Shown here piece by piece: positions 12,701-24,512 of a stretch of DNA of 64,000 nt. Origin of the DNA: Lutraria lutraria (Eukaryota > Mollusca > Bivalvia > Venerida > Mactridae). A model generated the notes under the pieces. It was not told where the DNA came from, searched no databases, and saw nothing but the letters and a program-made list of their open reading frames with translations. The stretch spans positions 8,256,001-8,320,000 of the forward strand of contig OZ026845.1 in the NCBI GenBank assembly GCA_964023205.1. The letters are read 5' to 3'. Position 1 is the first letter of the stretch. Every line of letters begins with the position of its first letter. The position numbers were made by a program, and so were the translations under genes.

Positions 12701-15700
12701 ACCTGTATGATTGAAAGTTTTTCAAATACTTCAACCCACTTCAAAAATATTTTATTTTTAAATCTTTTAAATTTGTGATATAATAATAAATATGATACAT
12801 GTATCTGTTTATGTGGTGTTATCGTCAAAGCTTATGTTTGCTTTCTTTAATTACAGAATTATAGTTTTTTTAGTTGACCTAATTTGAAATGACATCATGT
12901 GTTTTACATTTGTACACTAGCTTATTATTAAAGTTATAACACTGGCAAAACAATGGTTATGTTGTAGAATAATAGATACTCTCATAAACATTCCATTCTG
13001 TTTTATCTAACTTAATGTAGCGAGATTACTTCACATTACCAACTTTAAACAAATAAATTTCTTTTAATGCTAACTACAAAAATTACTGTTTTCTATATCA
13101 AAATATGTGTTCTATGTCAATAAGAAAAGAGAGTTAACTCATAACTTATACTGCTTAAGATATATCCTGAATACATATATATAATTATATCATGATTGTC
13201 GTCTGCTCTTATGATATAAACCTTTGTACATACAAGTCTGAAATGTAAATGTTTTACAAGGAAAAACGTTCTCGTTCTCTACAGTGATATAATGTTTTAA
13301 ATGTCATGAACTTATTTCGCACCATATTTGTTCATAATCATATGACTTTGTATCTGCTACTTTGTTAGTGTAAAGTCAAACCTGTGAATAAAGGCCACCC
13401 TTAGGGAAAAACATAATGTGGCCTTTATTATATTCATAATATTGACAGATGCCTTTAATTGTAGGTCATTTTGTTAGAACTAAATAATAAATGCCGTTTT
13501 TTATAAGTATGGCCTTTATTCACAGTAAGACCTTTATTTGGAGGTGGTTGCTAATGCAGGTTTGACTGTAATTAGCAGTTACATCACCAGAGTCAGCGAT
13601 CTTTTTCCTTCTTTGTTTGGTACGGGTCATAAAAGATACATGTACCTTTCCAATTACAAAAGTGATCCATTTCCCAATTTCAAAGGAAAAAAATTCCCAA
13701 TCTGGTGCAGAAGTTTTCTTTTTTCGTAAAAAATAGTTATTTTTTATTAAATATATTGCAAAATTCTGTGCTGAAATAAAAACCAAAGAGTTGGTAATAT
13801 AAATGTCTTAATTTTGTTAAAAATCCCCAGTTTTTTAAAATTAAGATTCCCAATTTTGGTCAAAACGCTGCAATTTTCCCCGATTTATCTGGTAGTACTG
13901 CTACCTTTCCTCATCATGTAAAAAAACACTGAGGGTGCTCACTAGATGTCAAAAGTTTAGGGTAAAAAGTGACCCTTTAATCAAGTTGGCTGATATTAAT
14001 TTGAAGAGAGGACATAATTTCCTACTAATGTTGTAGTAAATTTGACCCTTTGGTACAAATTAGAACATTCATATTGCTAAATTCAAGATTCAAAATGCCA
14101 TCTTAAGTGTCAAATAAGAGCCCTGATCACATGGATACATGTATTCTAGAATACTGGTAAGACGGTCATTAGTTCTTAATACAATGTACAAATTTTATTT
14201 TATTTTGCAGTTAATCCTTTCAACTACGGTATCGTTTCTTTATTAGTCTCTTACCAGTATTTACAAAATTTTAGTTGAACTGTGGAAACAGAAAAAGTCA
14301 AAATATGGCTGGAAAATCTAAATCTTGCAGGGCTTTCATTTGACCCTTAAAATGACATTTTGATTTTAGAATTAGTAAAATAAGGCTTTTGACTCTTGGG
14401 AATTTGTACCAATGGGTCCAATTTGCTATCAGAATAGTATGAAATTTTGATAACACTTTAAATCATATTCAATCAACTTCAAGGGCCATATTTGACCCTC
14501 TACTTTTGTTGTCTGATGAGAACCCTATTCTTGTGATAAAACATTTTTCAAGCTAGGTTAATGAAACTTCGTATGTGAGTAGGTATGTAAACAAATGGCA
14601 ATATCGAGTTAGTGTATATTAATACCTAAGCATGCATATTCTTTGTCTTAACAGTTTCAAATTTTAGATTTCTCCAACCAGCAGGGGTGTGATTCTTCCT
14701 CCTTTCAGCTGATTTCGTCTTTTTTGTCTTAAAATCTTGGAAAGAAAAGGGTCCATATTCAGTCTGACCTACTCAAAAATGATGTTTTTGCAAGCATAAG
14801 AGGGTGGGGATAGGGTATTTCAGCCTTTTTGCTCTTGGAGCAATCACACCCCTGAACCAGTCACTTTCTGTAGGGAACTAATTTGTTGCAAGCAACACCA
14901 GTGACATGTTTTACTTGGCTTTGATTCTTTATTAAAATAATTTTCCAGGAGGTGATAATGTACGGCCATACTGGGATCGATATTATACTGGAGCTCAGGG
15001 TTTAATATATGTAGTAGATAGCTCCGCTGATGAACAGACCATGGAGACATCAAAGAATGAGTTTAATAAAGCTATGAGTAATCACCAATTAGACAGGTTA
15101 CCTTTGTTGTTTCTTGCAAATTACCAAGACGTGCCTGGTGCAAGGAGTGTAACAGAGGTATGTATCAAACTATGGTAACCAGATGATTCACCCCCCCCCA
15201 CCCCCTTAGATAATTCACCCCTCAAACTATCATAGAAATGGAGAATAATTCTGATCCATAATCTTATCAGTCCAAGTTAGAAACAAGCGCCATGCTGCTG
15301 TTTCATTGGTATACTAGTATCTTAGCTGAAATAAAAAAATGAATCAAAGCACTGAACTGGAAACTGAACTTTATAGACCTTCACTGCATATGGAATGGGA
15401 ACTAGTTTACAAATTGCATGGCAGATGTAGAAAAAAACGTAATACTTTTGGTCCACGTAAAAATTCATGCACACCAATCGAGTGACTGCTATGGAAAGCT
15501 GAACTATTGTTCAGTTTCCACAAATCATGCCACCGTTTTTTCAATATAGAAAATCCTAGCAAAATAAATAAAATTACATTTTTTGGGGCTTTTTTACCAT
15601 TGTTATATATATATATATAAATCCCTACCCAGTGCTAAAATTCTCGGTCGGAGCACTCCAAACAAACTTATTTTTATTTTCAACCTAAGGTATTCAATTT

Positions 15701-16108
15701 GTAGCAAAATGTTGTTTGAAGTGTATGAAGATACCGTATGTTTTATTAGCTTTTGAACAGAATCTTAAAAGGAATTTGTAGTTGACCCCGGCCCTGCCAA
15801 AGAAATGGGCTTTAAAACAATGAATTATTTCAAATTTGTGGAAGTGAAATACAATTTGTATTTTGAGACTATTATTTGAGGGCCAGCATTTTTCACGGAA
15901 TTCTTTATCACTTCATATGTTTTCTTATCTCGGTTTTATGTCATATTTTCAGATTAAAGAGATGTTTGCTCTGGAGAGACAAGATAGGGCCTGGATATTA
16001 CAAGCATGTACTGCTTTTGATAAATCTGGTATTGAGAAGGGCTTTCATCGATTCAATGCGCTTCTGATGTCTCCTTCTGCAGAAAAGGGAGAATTTGACC
16101 AAATATAG
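9735..16108 (+). CDS. ARL15: ADP-ribosylation factor-like protein 15, 207 aa, five exons
   Basis: Exons are 9735-9788, 11799-11943, 12473-12532, 14949-15157 and 15953-16108. Phases (0, 1, 1, 0) agree throughout and donors are GTAAGT, GTACGT, GTTTGT and GTATGT. The product is an Arf-like small GTPase. It has the ARL15 signature LCCKGPPPVRP at residues 23-33, whose paired Cys are a likely palmitoylation site. The P-loop is GIGKSGKS (41-48), followed by GFSIKA and the family-specific switch II VKELGG (82-87) in place of Arf WDxGG. The G4 loop is ANYQD instead of NKxD. The C-terminal helix contains RAWILQACTAFD. The length is close to vertebrate ARL15 (about 204 aa), so the gene appears complete. 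ARL15 is known as a Golgi/endomembrane protein linked to lipid and magnesium handling. An ETS site precedes the ATG and AATAAA lies at 16435. Confidence 0.93.
10208..10712. mobile_element. MITE-like element in ARL15 intron 1, 505 bp
   Basis: The ends are a perfect 33-bp inverted repeat: 10208-10240 starts CAAGGACTTATATACATACA and 10680-10712 is its reverse complement. Both outer flanks carry the direct repeat ACACAAT (10201-10207 and 10713-10719), a 7-bp target-site duplication. An 83-codon ORF starting inside the left arm shows no domain and is probably chance. Confidence 0.75.
13371..13570. mobile_element. MITE of the AGTCAAACCTGTG family, copy 1
   Basis: The left end TAAAGTCAAACCTGTGAATA and the right end CAGGTTTGACTGTA form terminal inverted repeats. 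Second-order repeats AATAAAGGCCACC and GAGGTGGTTGC lie inside. Related copies occur at 23967, 32299, 32712 and 47506. TA-flanked CAGT-type ends suggest pogo/Tigger-like mobilisation, which is inference. Confidence 0.65.
15182..15217. repeat. C-rich imperfect duplication
   Basis: 'gatgattcacccccccccacccccttagataattcacccc' repeats GATxATTCACCCC around a poly-C tract in the last ARL15 intron. It is low-complexity sequence only. Confidence 0.5.
15358..15520. mobile_element. 163-bp MITE, TGGAAACTGAAC ends, copy 1
   Basis: The left end TGGAAACTGAAC and the right end GTTCAGTTTCCA are inverted. A homologous copy lies at 45339-45499, matching across the interior (GGAACTAGTTT, ATGGCAGATGTAGAAAA, TTTGGTCC). 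It has no coding capacity. Confidence 0.7.
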
Positions 16109-16434
16109 AACTTTTTTATATGTCTAGTGCCATGGTCAATTGTCCCTACATTTAATTTTTGGGTCCTGCTGGTGTAGAACAATCAAGTGATTTTAGATCA
16201 GGATATATAGTGTTTGAGGTATACCTAGTGAAGCAATTCAGGCTTTTATATTATTAATAGATAGATATGTGGTTTTATCACATTTTTGCTTTGTCCCTTC
16301 AAGCTTAATTATGGATAAAATAAGTAATAAATTAATAGGTATAAGTCAATATACCCTTACCTCAAAGTGTAGAATTGTAGCATGCTATGTATTGGATGGA
16401 ATTACTGTGGAGTTTAGTATGTATTCTAGAAATG

Positions 16435-16440
16435 AATAAA
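16435..16440 (+). terminator. candidate polyadenylation signal of ARL15
   Basis: AATAAA lies 327 bp after the ARL15 stop codon. A second candidate is at 20704-20709. Which one is used cannot be told from sequence. Confidence 0.4.
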
Positions 16441-17519
16441 CTGTATCCTCTGTCTGTGTAATCAATTTGCATTCATACTAAATCTGAAAAACTAAATGAA
16501 AAATTAAACCTACTTGTATACATGTATACTATACTTAGATGTGAACCTTTTTATATTCAATGTCAGTACTGAGTGAATAATAGATAGCATAATATGCTTT
16601 AGATTTTCTTTTTTTTATACTTCATGTTCACACTATCACAGTGTGTTGCTTAAAAATGTCATCATCATTTTAAAAATGCACTAAGGCATATAGCCAGTGT
16701 ATACCATGCTAAATTGTACATGTTTTCCAAGTAGGCCAAATGTTTGTTATGTTTTTTATATCAGTTTCATGAATGGTACATTTTACATAATTTTACATAA
16801 TCTGTAGTTTGATCAAGAGGTTGTGAGTTCGAACCCTGGGTGAGAATCACATTGTACTTGACTGAATGAATATATTACATGATGTCAAATTGCCATCCAT
16901 CTCTTAAATTTATGGGGTAGCTTGATGGAGGCTTGCGGATAAAATATGGTTAGTACTGGTTAAGACCTAAATGAATTCCAGATAAGCTGGTTAGGATAAC
17001 TTTAATTCTGATAGACTAGTAAAATAGACTCATAGTAATTTCTCTCTACAATGATTTCTCCTCTACCTTGCAGCCAAATTTGTACTAAATGGCATTAACA
17101 CATATTCTTACATGTATTTGGTATGATTTAGTAATATATTTCTTGCTAAAAAAAATAAAAAGCACTAAAACCATTGATTGTGTATGTATATGATTAGTTC
17201 TGTCTCAGTTTGTATGCATAGTAAAATACCCACATATTTATTGTCTGTTTACCTGTTGTTAAGTATTTAATGTTTTGTAGTTACGAATTAAGTGTTACCA
17301 AGTTCACATTCCTGGCATAGTGTTTGTTGTTGTACATGTTTTTTGTCTTGAGGTTTCACCATATATAGAGTTGCTTATTTGATAGTTTCTTGCATTGAAG
17401 GCATCATTACACTTTTATGATGCCTAAGTAATTTAGACTGTCAGCCTGTGGTTGATACAATGTTCTTGATTTTTAGCATAGTTCACAGTGAGTTAGCATG
17501 TTGAAGGGATGGTGTGTAA

Positions 17520-17770
17520 TAATTATGTTCCCTATTGAAGAAAAGGGGGTATATTGCTTTGCACATGTCCGTCCGTCCGTCTGTTCATCTATCCATAACC
17601 AAACCTTCTCCATCTAATAACTAGAGAACAATTTGGCCTACGTTCTTCAGATTTGGATGGGAGGTTTTGCATCACCTGTAGATACTCCCCTGATGATTTT
17701 GAGGTCCATTAATGAAAGGTCAATGTCACAAGGGGCATCCCTGTTTCACAAACACTTCTTGTTACCAGAA
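17520..17770 (+). repeat. dispersed repeat with 'gtatattgctttgcacatgtccgtccg' start
   Basis: The block opens with GGGGGTATATTGCTTTGCAC and CCGTCCGTCCGTCTG, then TAACCAAACCTTCTCCATCT and CTAGAGAACAATTTGGCCTA. I recall this type of repeat as common in bivalve genomes, which is background knowledge. No coding potential is seen. Confidence 0.55.
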
Positions 17771-19652
17771 TACATTGACTAGTGTCTGCAGATGGCTAAA
17801 TTAATTCATTACAATGCCTATAACCAACAATTGGACAAAATCATTCCATTCCTTCAACTTGCTAGCCCCTATGGCAACGTTAGTTTTAGATGATACTATT
17901 TTTCTGTTTGGCTATTATTGAATGCGATCATTTATTGTTTCAAGAATTCTCTGATAAGTGTGAATAATGGATCTATAGATGTATTTTGCTTCTATCATTA
18001 CTACTAAATTCTGTTATTTATATTTGATATTCATAAGTATTGTTGTATTAACGATAACTAGTATTGAACATATATAGTAGTATTAATGTGTGTTAAAAAT
18101 ATTTATTCTAGTATTAGCTGATAGAATCTCTTATACAGTACAGAGGCTTTGTAATTTTTCTAGACTTGCTCAGAATTGTGATTCTAACATTGGGGGCTGA
18201 TTTCTGATTTGTATAAAATTACATGAAAATGGTTTGAATACAGGGAAGCCTGTCTAATTTGCTTTGTATTGATTCAGAATTCTGGTACTGTTGAGAACAG
18301 CTGTAATCTAGAATGATTTACACTGTAAAGAATAGTTTGTTTGTAGTTTGAGGGAACACTTCTCAATGTTGTTATTTTGCCAGATACAATTTTGCTCACT
18401 ATTTTTAGATCTGGTTATTTTTCAGGCTGAGGAGTGTGGTTTAATTATAATTATAAATTACATAAGTAACCTCAATCTAGCTATGTTGTGGCATCTCTTA
18501 AATTAAATTGATTGAGTTTTCAATAAAAAACATACACGTTTAGTCAAATCAGGCTGTTTCAAGTTCAAATGAGTATTTAGTTATTATGATGTCAATGATA
18601 GAAATATGACACATGTAATTTGATAGTTCAATGTTAAGCATTCATTATATATATTTATATTCTTGTTGTATATCATCTGTGATATCCTCTGCTTTTATTG
18701 TATTCTGTTGTAATATATGTTGTGTAACTTATTTATATACCACATTTTTCTGGTACTTTTGTACATTATGATATATTATGATTGTGTCTGTGTGGTATAT
18801 TGAATCAAACAATTTGTAAATTTCACTGATTTTATGTTTTGTTTGTTGTTGTTTCATCTATTTTTTTACATTAAAAGATCTTGTAATGTAGGTGTGTCAA
18901 AGTTTCAATAATAATTTCCTAGTTAGTTGATAATTTTAGCAACCGTGCGGCTGTCTGCTTGTGAAATTAAGGTTTGGAATGACATTTTGTTACAAATACC
19001 ATGGTATGATACCATGTCTGCGGGCAATTGACATAATGTGCCAGGCATCAGTTATTACCAGATACCTAAGTGTAATACCCTGTATCATGTATATACATGT
19101 CTTAATAATGATTCTGGCAGATATGATATGTCCACTTCAGAGGTATCCAAAATGGCAGCTCTCTGTCCTATTCTAGTCACTTAATACCAGAATTTGGACT
19201 CTGGCATCATTGTTTAGTCAACATCCAAAATGATTGTGCATATAAACCATGTCTATGAGATTTCCCATGATACAAGACAATTACAAACTTTATACCAATC
19301 GTGTCACAAATATGTATAACTATTAATTTGATGTAGGATTTTGGCCTATATTTTAGTGCCTTTCTTATAAAAGAGTGCTTGAATCATTTTTGATACACAT
19401 TCACTGATGTTTCAGATCTTTGTTTTAAGTAATATTGTTGCATATATAGTTTGCAGATATCACAACATAACAGTGCATTTTGAGGGTTCAATGCAACAGT
19501 GTCGTAACTCATATTGAAATGAGAACATGTTACTACAGTGTTGCGCTGAGCCCTTGAAAATTTTGTTCCGCTTTAATGATTGGATTCATTTCTTGTACTT
19601 TTCTGATACCTTTTTTAAAGCTGCAAAAATACAGAAAAAAGGTTGAAGCATG

Positions 19653-19830
19653 TATTGGTGCTTTACACTGGGCACAATAAAGAACCAGGAAGAACTATTA
19701 AAAAACAGTTGGGATATAAATGCCTGATTCTCCTGTACTCCTTTCCCTTCTCTCTGGGGCTGCTATGAAATGACCATAGCTGTCAGATGGGCCATTAAAC
19801 AACAGATATTAAATAGATAGATGAATTAAT
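19653..19830 (+). repeat. SINE fragment of the 'gtgctttacactgggcac' family
   Basis: The 3' part of a SINE: GGTGCTTTACACTGGGCAC, ATAAATGCCTGATTCTCCTG, TCTCTGGGGCTG and the terminus GGGCCATTAAACAACAGATA. Copies of the same family lie at 24110, 28655, 44625 and (reverse) 59750. Confidence 0.75.
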
Positions 19831-20839
19831 AAAGCTGCAAAACTTTTTCTTTCTCAGGTAGAAATTAGGTTGAGCCATTAACAACAATTATGGATTTTTA
19901 AAAATTAGTTATTTGAACTTAAAATAGCATATCTATCTTTTAAAATTCAACAGAAACTTTCAACAAACATCTGCATTTTTTTATGAACAGGCTTAATTTT
20001 GTAAATATAAAGATTAGTTCCATTAATAAGAAAAATTCTCTTTAAGTATTACATGACTCGTATATAACCTGCTTAAATGTTATTTAAAGGTGAAAATAGG
20101 ATTTTTCTATATTTAGTATTTATTGATGAATATGTGTAGGTTTTATTATTTTGTATGTGTATGAACTTAGCCAAGTCTTTAGAATCTCTGAATATATTTA
20201 TATGAAAGATGATGAAACAACTATGTGTCTCTTGCATCAAGTTTTGATTTCCAAATTATTTAGAACGTTTTTGTAATGTAAAATCATAATTTCTTGTTTT
20301 GACAAGAAGCGGAAAATATTAGTTGCAGGGGACGTCAGTTATTTGTGGGGGAGTTAATTTGTAATTGTTTGTATTCTTTTTGTAAATGGCGTTAAACTTG
20401 TAAAAGTTTATGCAAATAAATTGTATTGTAATGGGGGGATTAAATACATGTAGTTGTGGGGGAGTTAATTAGTTGTGAAATGGTCTCTAAATAAATAAGT
20501 GAGATCGAATAATTATGACTAATATAATCGCCATCTACCAATATAGCATAACTGAATTTCTCATGACATTTTCATCAGTTCTCATGAATAGATAAGAATT
20601 AATGTATTGTAAATACTATCATCTCAATATTACTTCTTGTGTTTTTGTTAATCTTTATAATTTTGTTACTAACTTTATTTAGTATTTTATGTCAGGAAAG
20701 TGAAATAAAACATTTGAATTCAATTGGCTTCTGTTTTGTTGATCACTTTCTTTTGGAAACAGTAAAATTTGCCCGTCTGCATTGAATAACTCACGGCTTC
20801 ATTTATTTATTTAGGTATAACACTGTTTTTCAACAATTT

Positions 20840-21662
20840 TTAGCTCACATGAGCACTTTGTGCTCAGAGTGAGCTGTTGTGATCAGTCTTTGTCTGGTGG
20901 CGTCAACTGTTACCTTGTGAATACACTAGGGGCCACATTATAAGTTAAATTTTCACAAAACTGGGTCAGAATGATAATATTGACAAAATCTTGGATGAGT
21001 ATGATAATGGTCACCAGGGCAAATTGCTGGAAAACCTTGTGAACACTCTAGAAGTCACTGTTTTGATTGGAAATTCATGAAACCTTGTCAGAATAGTTGT
21101 CTTTATAATATCTTGGACAAGTTCGAACATGTGCCTTCTAGAGTAAAACAATAGGTCACTAGGTTAAATATTACGAAAAACCATGTTTACACTCTAGATT
21201 TTGCAGTTATAATTGGATCTTCACCAAACATTGTCAAATTGTTCGTTTTCATATGGAGTCAATAACTATAGTTCACAAGGTGAAATCTTAGGTAAAAACA
21301 TTGTAAAAGCTCTAGATGTCGCGATTTTGATTGAATCTTCACCATACCTTGTCATATTGTTTGTCTTAATGATATTAAGGACAAGTTCGAATATGGGTCA
21401 CCTGGGGTCAAAAACTAGGTCACCAGGTCAAATCTTAAGAAAACCTTGTTTGCGCTGTAGATGTCATGGATTTCATTGGATCTTCACCAAACCTTGTCAG
21501 AATGTTTTGTCTTATTGGTATGTAGGACAAGTTCGAATATGGGTCATCTGGGGTCAGACACTAGGTCAAATCAAAGGAAAACCTTGATATCAGCAGACTT
21601 CATGACATAGGTTCAAAATGCCATATGAGCGATATAAGGCCATCTTGGCCCTCTTGTTCAGT
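20840..21662 (+). repeat. dispersed repeat 'agctcacatgagc' with internal ~130-bp tandem units
   Basis: It begins TTAGCTCACATGAGCACTTT and ends ATGAGCGATATAAGGCCATC followed by TTGGCCCTCTTGTTC. Inside, a unit of about 130 bp recurs roughly five times (ACCTTGTCAGAAT, TTGGACAAGTTCGAA, AGGTCACTAGGT, GAAAAACCTTGTTTAC). This layout is familiar from bivalve genomes. The ORF at 21213-21587 only reflects the tandem units. Confidence 0.65.
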
Positions 21663-22346
21663 TATATATGGCGGCCAATTCACCGATTCTTAACAGTCCT
21701 TACTTACCCTTCCTCAAGGAACCTGCAAAATCGACACTTGGTCAAATTTTCATGGTAGGGTATGTGACCTTGCTGCCGCGATTTAATGATATTCCTAGAA
21801 ATCATGGCACCGATATTGTGACCCAGAAATAACTCTGACACAATACACGCTTTACATACATGTATATTGTTTAACAAAATTCTGAAGAAATAACAACAAA
21901 AATGACATTTAGGCACATGGTGTATGAAGCAATTAGTAAAAATGTAGTACATGTGGTGTTTTTAGACATTATTTGGTGTAGCACTAGTGTAGCAACTATT
22001 TTACAATGGTGGATTTATTAAAGCATTTATGAATTTAATGTTCATTATTTTTCTAAAAATTATCACATGAAGAAAACAAAGGGTAATAAGATCTCTATTA
22101 ATGATAAATCAATCAAGAATCATGAAATGGCTGCTTCTAGATTAAGGCCAGTATAAAAGAGCAATTCAATCCTTGAACATCGTAGGTCAACTGCGCATAA
22201 AGCCATGCTATATTCTTCAATGGCACATGTTCTCAGGTTTGGCTACAAGTGCAAATCTCTACGGTTTGCTCCCCAAATTGAATCAAAGAAATGTTTAGTG
22301 TTTCTATTTATTTTAAGTAACCCCCCTCCCCATTAATTGGTATTAA

Positions 22347-22855
22347 CCATCACACCAACTCCATTCACTAATTGTCCAACCCTCACGATAACACCATTAT
22401 CAATATACGTAAATACAATCTCATCGGTCATCACGATATTTCAGTGACGTCACAAATTAATACACTATGACTGTGACGTCACATTTGAAGTACCGTCACG
22501 ATATCCGCAACACCAGTATTCGTGACAGATACCCTTACTGTCACAGCTACAGAATTTTCAGTACAAAACGTACACACGTCGTATACAAACATATATCCGG
22601 TATCAAGTACATTGTATTGCAATTGGAGAAACTGAATCCATTGCGGAAGAATTAGTGAAAAATTTAACCCTGGACACAAGCAGTACATCTTCATACACAA
22701 GGAGTTTAACCAGTGCCGGTGATGGTAGGACATCATCCCAATTTATCGGATTCATCGGTGTTTTGTGTATTGCTGTCCCCATGGGAATTCTTTTTATAAC
22801 TGATTGCTACAAAATGTATCACGCTTTTCGCTATGGACCGACTGTAAAGAAGTAA
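22347..22855 (+). pseudogene. frameshifted last exon related to the lectin receptor gene
   Basis: Three reading-frame segments together resemble the last exon of the gene at 40103-48345. The first (about 22347-22450) has the CPTLT...IYV run, like CPTVT...LYV. The second has the VTDTLTVTAT stalk and stops at 22634. The third (about 22630-22855) has IAEELVKNLT, YTRSLTSA and the membrane segment GFIGVLCIAVPMGILFI, then a short tail and a TAA stop. At least two frame changes and a TGA separate them, so it is called broken. The 3' third is the best conserved, so a spliced use of it remains possible. It ends 21 bp from the convergent DM9 gene. Confidence 0.6.
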
Positions 22856-22875
22856 TTTACGAGATTTTTTTATAT

Positions 22876-24512
22876 TCACTTTTTGAACATGTTCGACAAA
22901 CGTAACGGACTTCTTAAAGATTGCACCTTTAAGGAATCTCCTAGACCGTCAAGTTCCGTGCAGACCGGAGTAGTCGCACGCGTTCGCTGAGTTTTAGCTC
23001 TTCCTATTTTTGTTCCAGACGATGCTCTGTGTTGAACAGGTCCCTGAGACAGTATTTCATATTGTTTTGAACCGAATCTCCTCCCTTCCCAAATAAGATG
23101 GCACAAACCAGACGTTTGGTGGAATACTCCTGAAAATGAATAAAAATGACCAATTCAGTTTAATGTCGTCAATTCCATTCAATCATTGATGTAAATATCG
23201 AACGTCCTGTCTACGGTAATTCAGAAGAACACGACGTCGCTTTTCTTGTTTTGTACTTCAGACGTTCTAAGATGAAAATTTCAGTAGGTGATTCAAAGCA
23301 AGACTTGATGTTAGAAATAAACCAAATATAAATTTTATACCAAATCTCAACTCAGCACTAAGGTCTTAGACATATCCATGACAACATTTAGTAACTTTCT
23401 TAAAGCTGTAATCTTAGCTTAGATGTGTTGATGTTCCAGTATTCTATTATCGACTTATTATACTGTACCTAAACATGTCGTCATCCCAGGAGTTGTCGCC
23501 CTTGCTATATACAAAGGTTCACCCGATTTTGAACATCCGCACTGGATTGGATGACTGGGTATTTGACCATCACAACATGATATCCACTGTAACCCCATCA
23601 GTTTCCATTGATTCATCATTATTTCCTGTGCCCTAATATTGCTATATCTATGGTCAATATCCATACTTACATCACCTCTACATACTGAAATACGTTTGTG
23701 TATATACATTGTGTATATAATACATATTATGATATAGTCACTTCTTTGAATACTAGTACATTAAAACTCCTGAAAACTGGACTCCCAGAAAACTGGAATT
23801 CTCTTAAATCTGACAATTTTTTCAAGTTCCATTTGGCCTATATCCGGAATTTATCAGAAATTCTCTGAAAACCGGAATTCTCAGGAGCCGGACTTTTGAC
23901 TCACTCCGGAAGGGACCCGGTTTGCAGGGGTTTTTACTGTAGATAGTTTCTCTGCTTAGCTAAAAATAGTCAGACCTGTGTAAGCAGCCACCCCGAATAA
24001 AAGAAGGGCCATTCATTTTGTACAAACCGTCATTCATTATTAAGAGCAAAATGGCCGCACCTGTCAATATAGGCTATATTTACCAATAACTTAATTTACC
24101 ATACAACTATCAAGCCAAGTACCGTGTCTAGGAAATCACAAGATAAAGTGCGAGGTGTTTGTCGGTGCTTACATGTCAAGCACGATAAAGAACAAAACAA
24201 GAGCAGGGACATAAATGCCCGCTTCTCCTGCATCTCATCTCCCCTCTCTGGGGCGGCCCTGAAATAACCACAGCTTTCAAATGAGCCGTTAAACAACATA
24301 CATGTAATTATAATTGAATAAAATAAATGGAATCAAATGCAATACATGTGGCCACAGTAGCATTTTTGAATAATTAATTCACATGCCAACATATGTTAGA
24401 AATGTTTAAGAAAATCAGGAAAGATATGTTAATTTTAACTTATCAACATACGACGCATGAACTGATCTGTGGTCGGCGTCCTTGACCTTGGTGTTGATTT
24501 AGGTCTTTGCAT
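22876..24512 (-). CDS. DM9-domain protein, 176 aa, three exons
   Basis: Minus-strand exons are 24512-24452, 23684-23469 and 23129-22876. Both introns are phase 1 (donors GTATGT and GTACAG; acceptors TTTCAG and TTTTCAG). The ATG at 24512 starts a short basic Thr/Pro/Ser-rich leader (MQRPKSTPRSRTPTTDQ) with no signal peptide, so the product is probably cytosolic. Exons 2 and 3 together encode a DM9/DUF3421-type module: LQWISCCDGQIPSH, SGEPLYIARATTPG and, across the splice, LGGVFHQTSGLCHLIWEG ending YEIL. This matches the usual DM9 order (W..NG.vP, G..lYvaRa, GkvhpshG..yi..gG, YEvL). A basic tail of about 85 residues ends MFKK. Bivalve DM9 proteins include mannose-binding recognition proteins; whether this one binds sugar is inference. 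The variant AATATAAA just after the stop may be its poly(A) signal. Confidence 0.75.
23757..23941. mobile_element. 185-bp MITE with TACAGTAAAA-type ends
   Basis: Left TACATTAAAACTCCTGAAAA and right GCAGGGGTTTTTACTGTA are imperfect inverted repeats, TA-flanked. Internal motifs (CTGAAAACTGGA, GAAAACCGGAATTCTC) repeat. It lies in the first intron of the DM9 gene. Confidence 0.65.
23967..24075. mobile_element. AGTCAAACCTGTG-family MITE, truncated copy 2
   Basis: TAGTCAGACCTGTGTAAGCA, GCCACCCCGAATAAA and GTCATTCATTATT match the same family as 47506-47682. The right end is not clear. Confidence 0.55.
24110..24302 (+). repeat. SINE of the 'cggtgctt...gccgttaaacaac' family
   Basis: CCGTGTCTAGGAAATCACAA, GTCGGTGCTTACATGTCAAG, GGGACATAAATGCCCG, CTCTCTGGGGCGGCCCTGAA and the end GAGCCGTTAAACAACATACA are aligned with the copies at 28655 and 59750. 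Confidence 0.75.

Larger units (their letters stand above)
16441..20710 (+). other. possible long 3' UTR or flank of ARL15, with repeat insertions
   Basis: No exon is visible in this AT-rich 4.3 kb. It holds a tRNA-type B box (GAGTTCGAACCC near 16827), the repeats at 17520 and 19653, and a second AATAAA at 20704 followed by a GT-rich stretch. A long 3' UTR up to there is possible but unproven. Confidence 0.35.
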
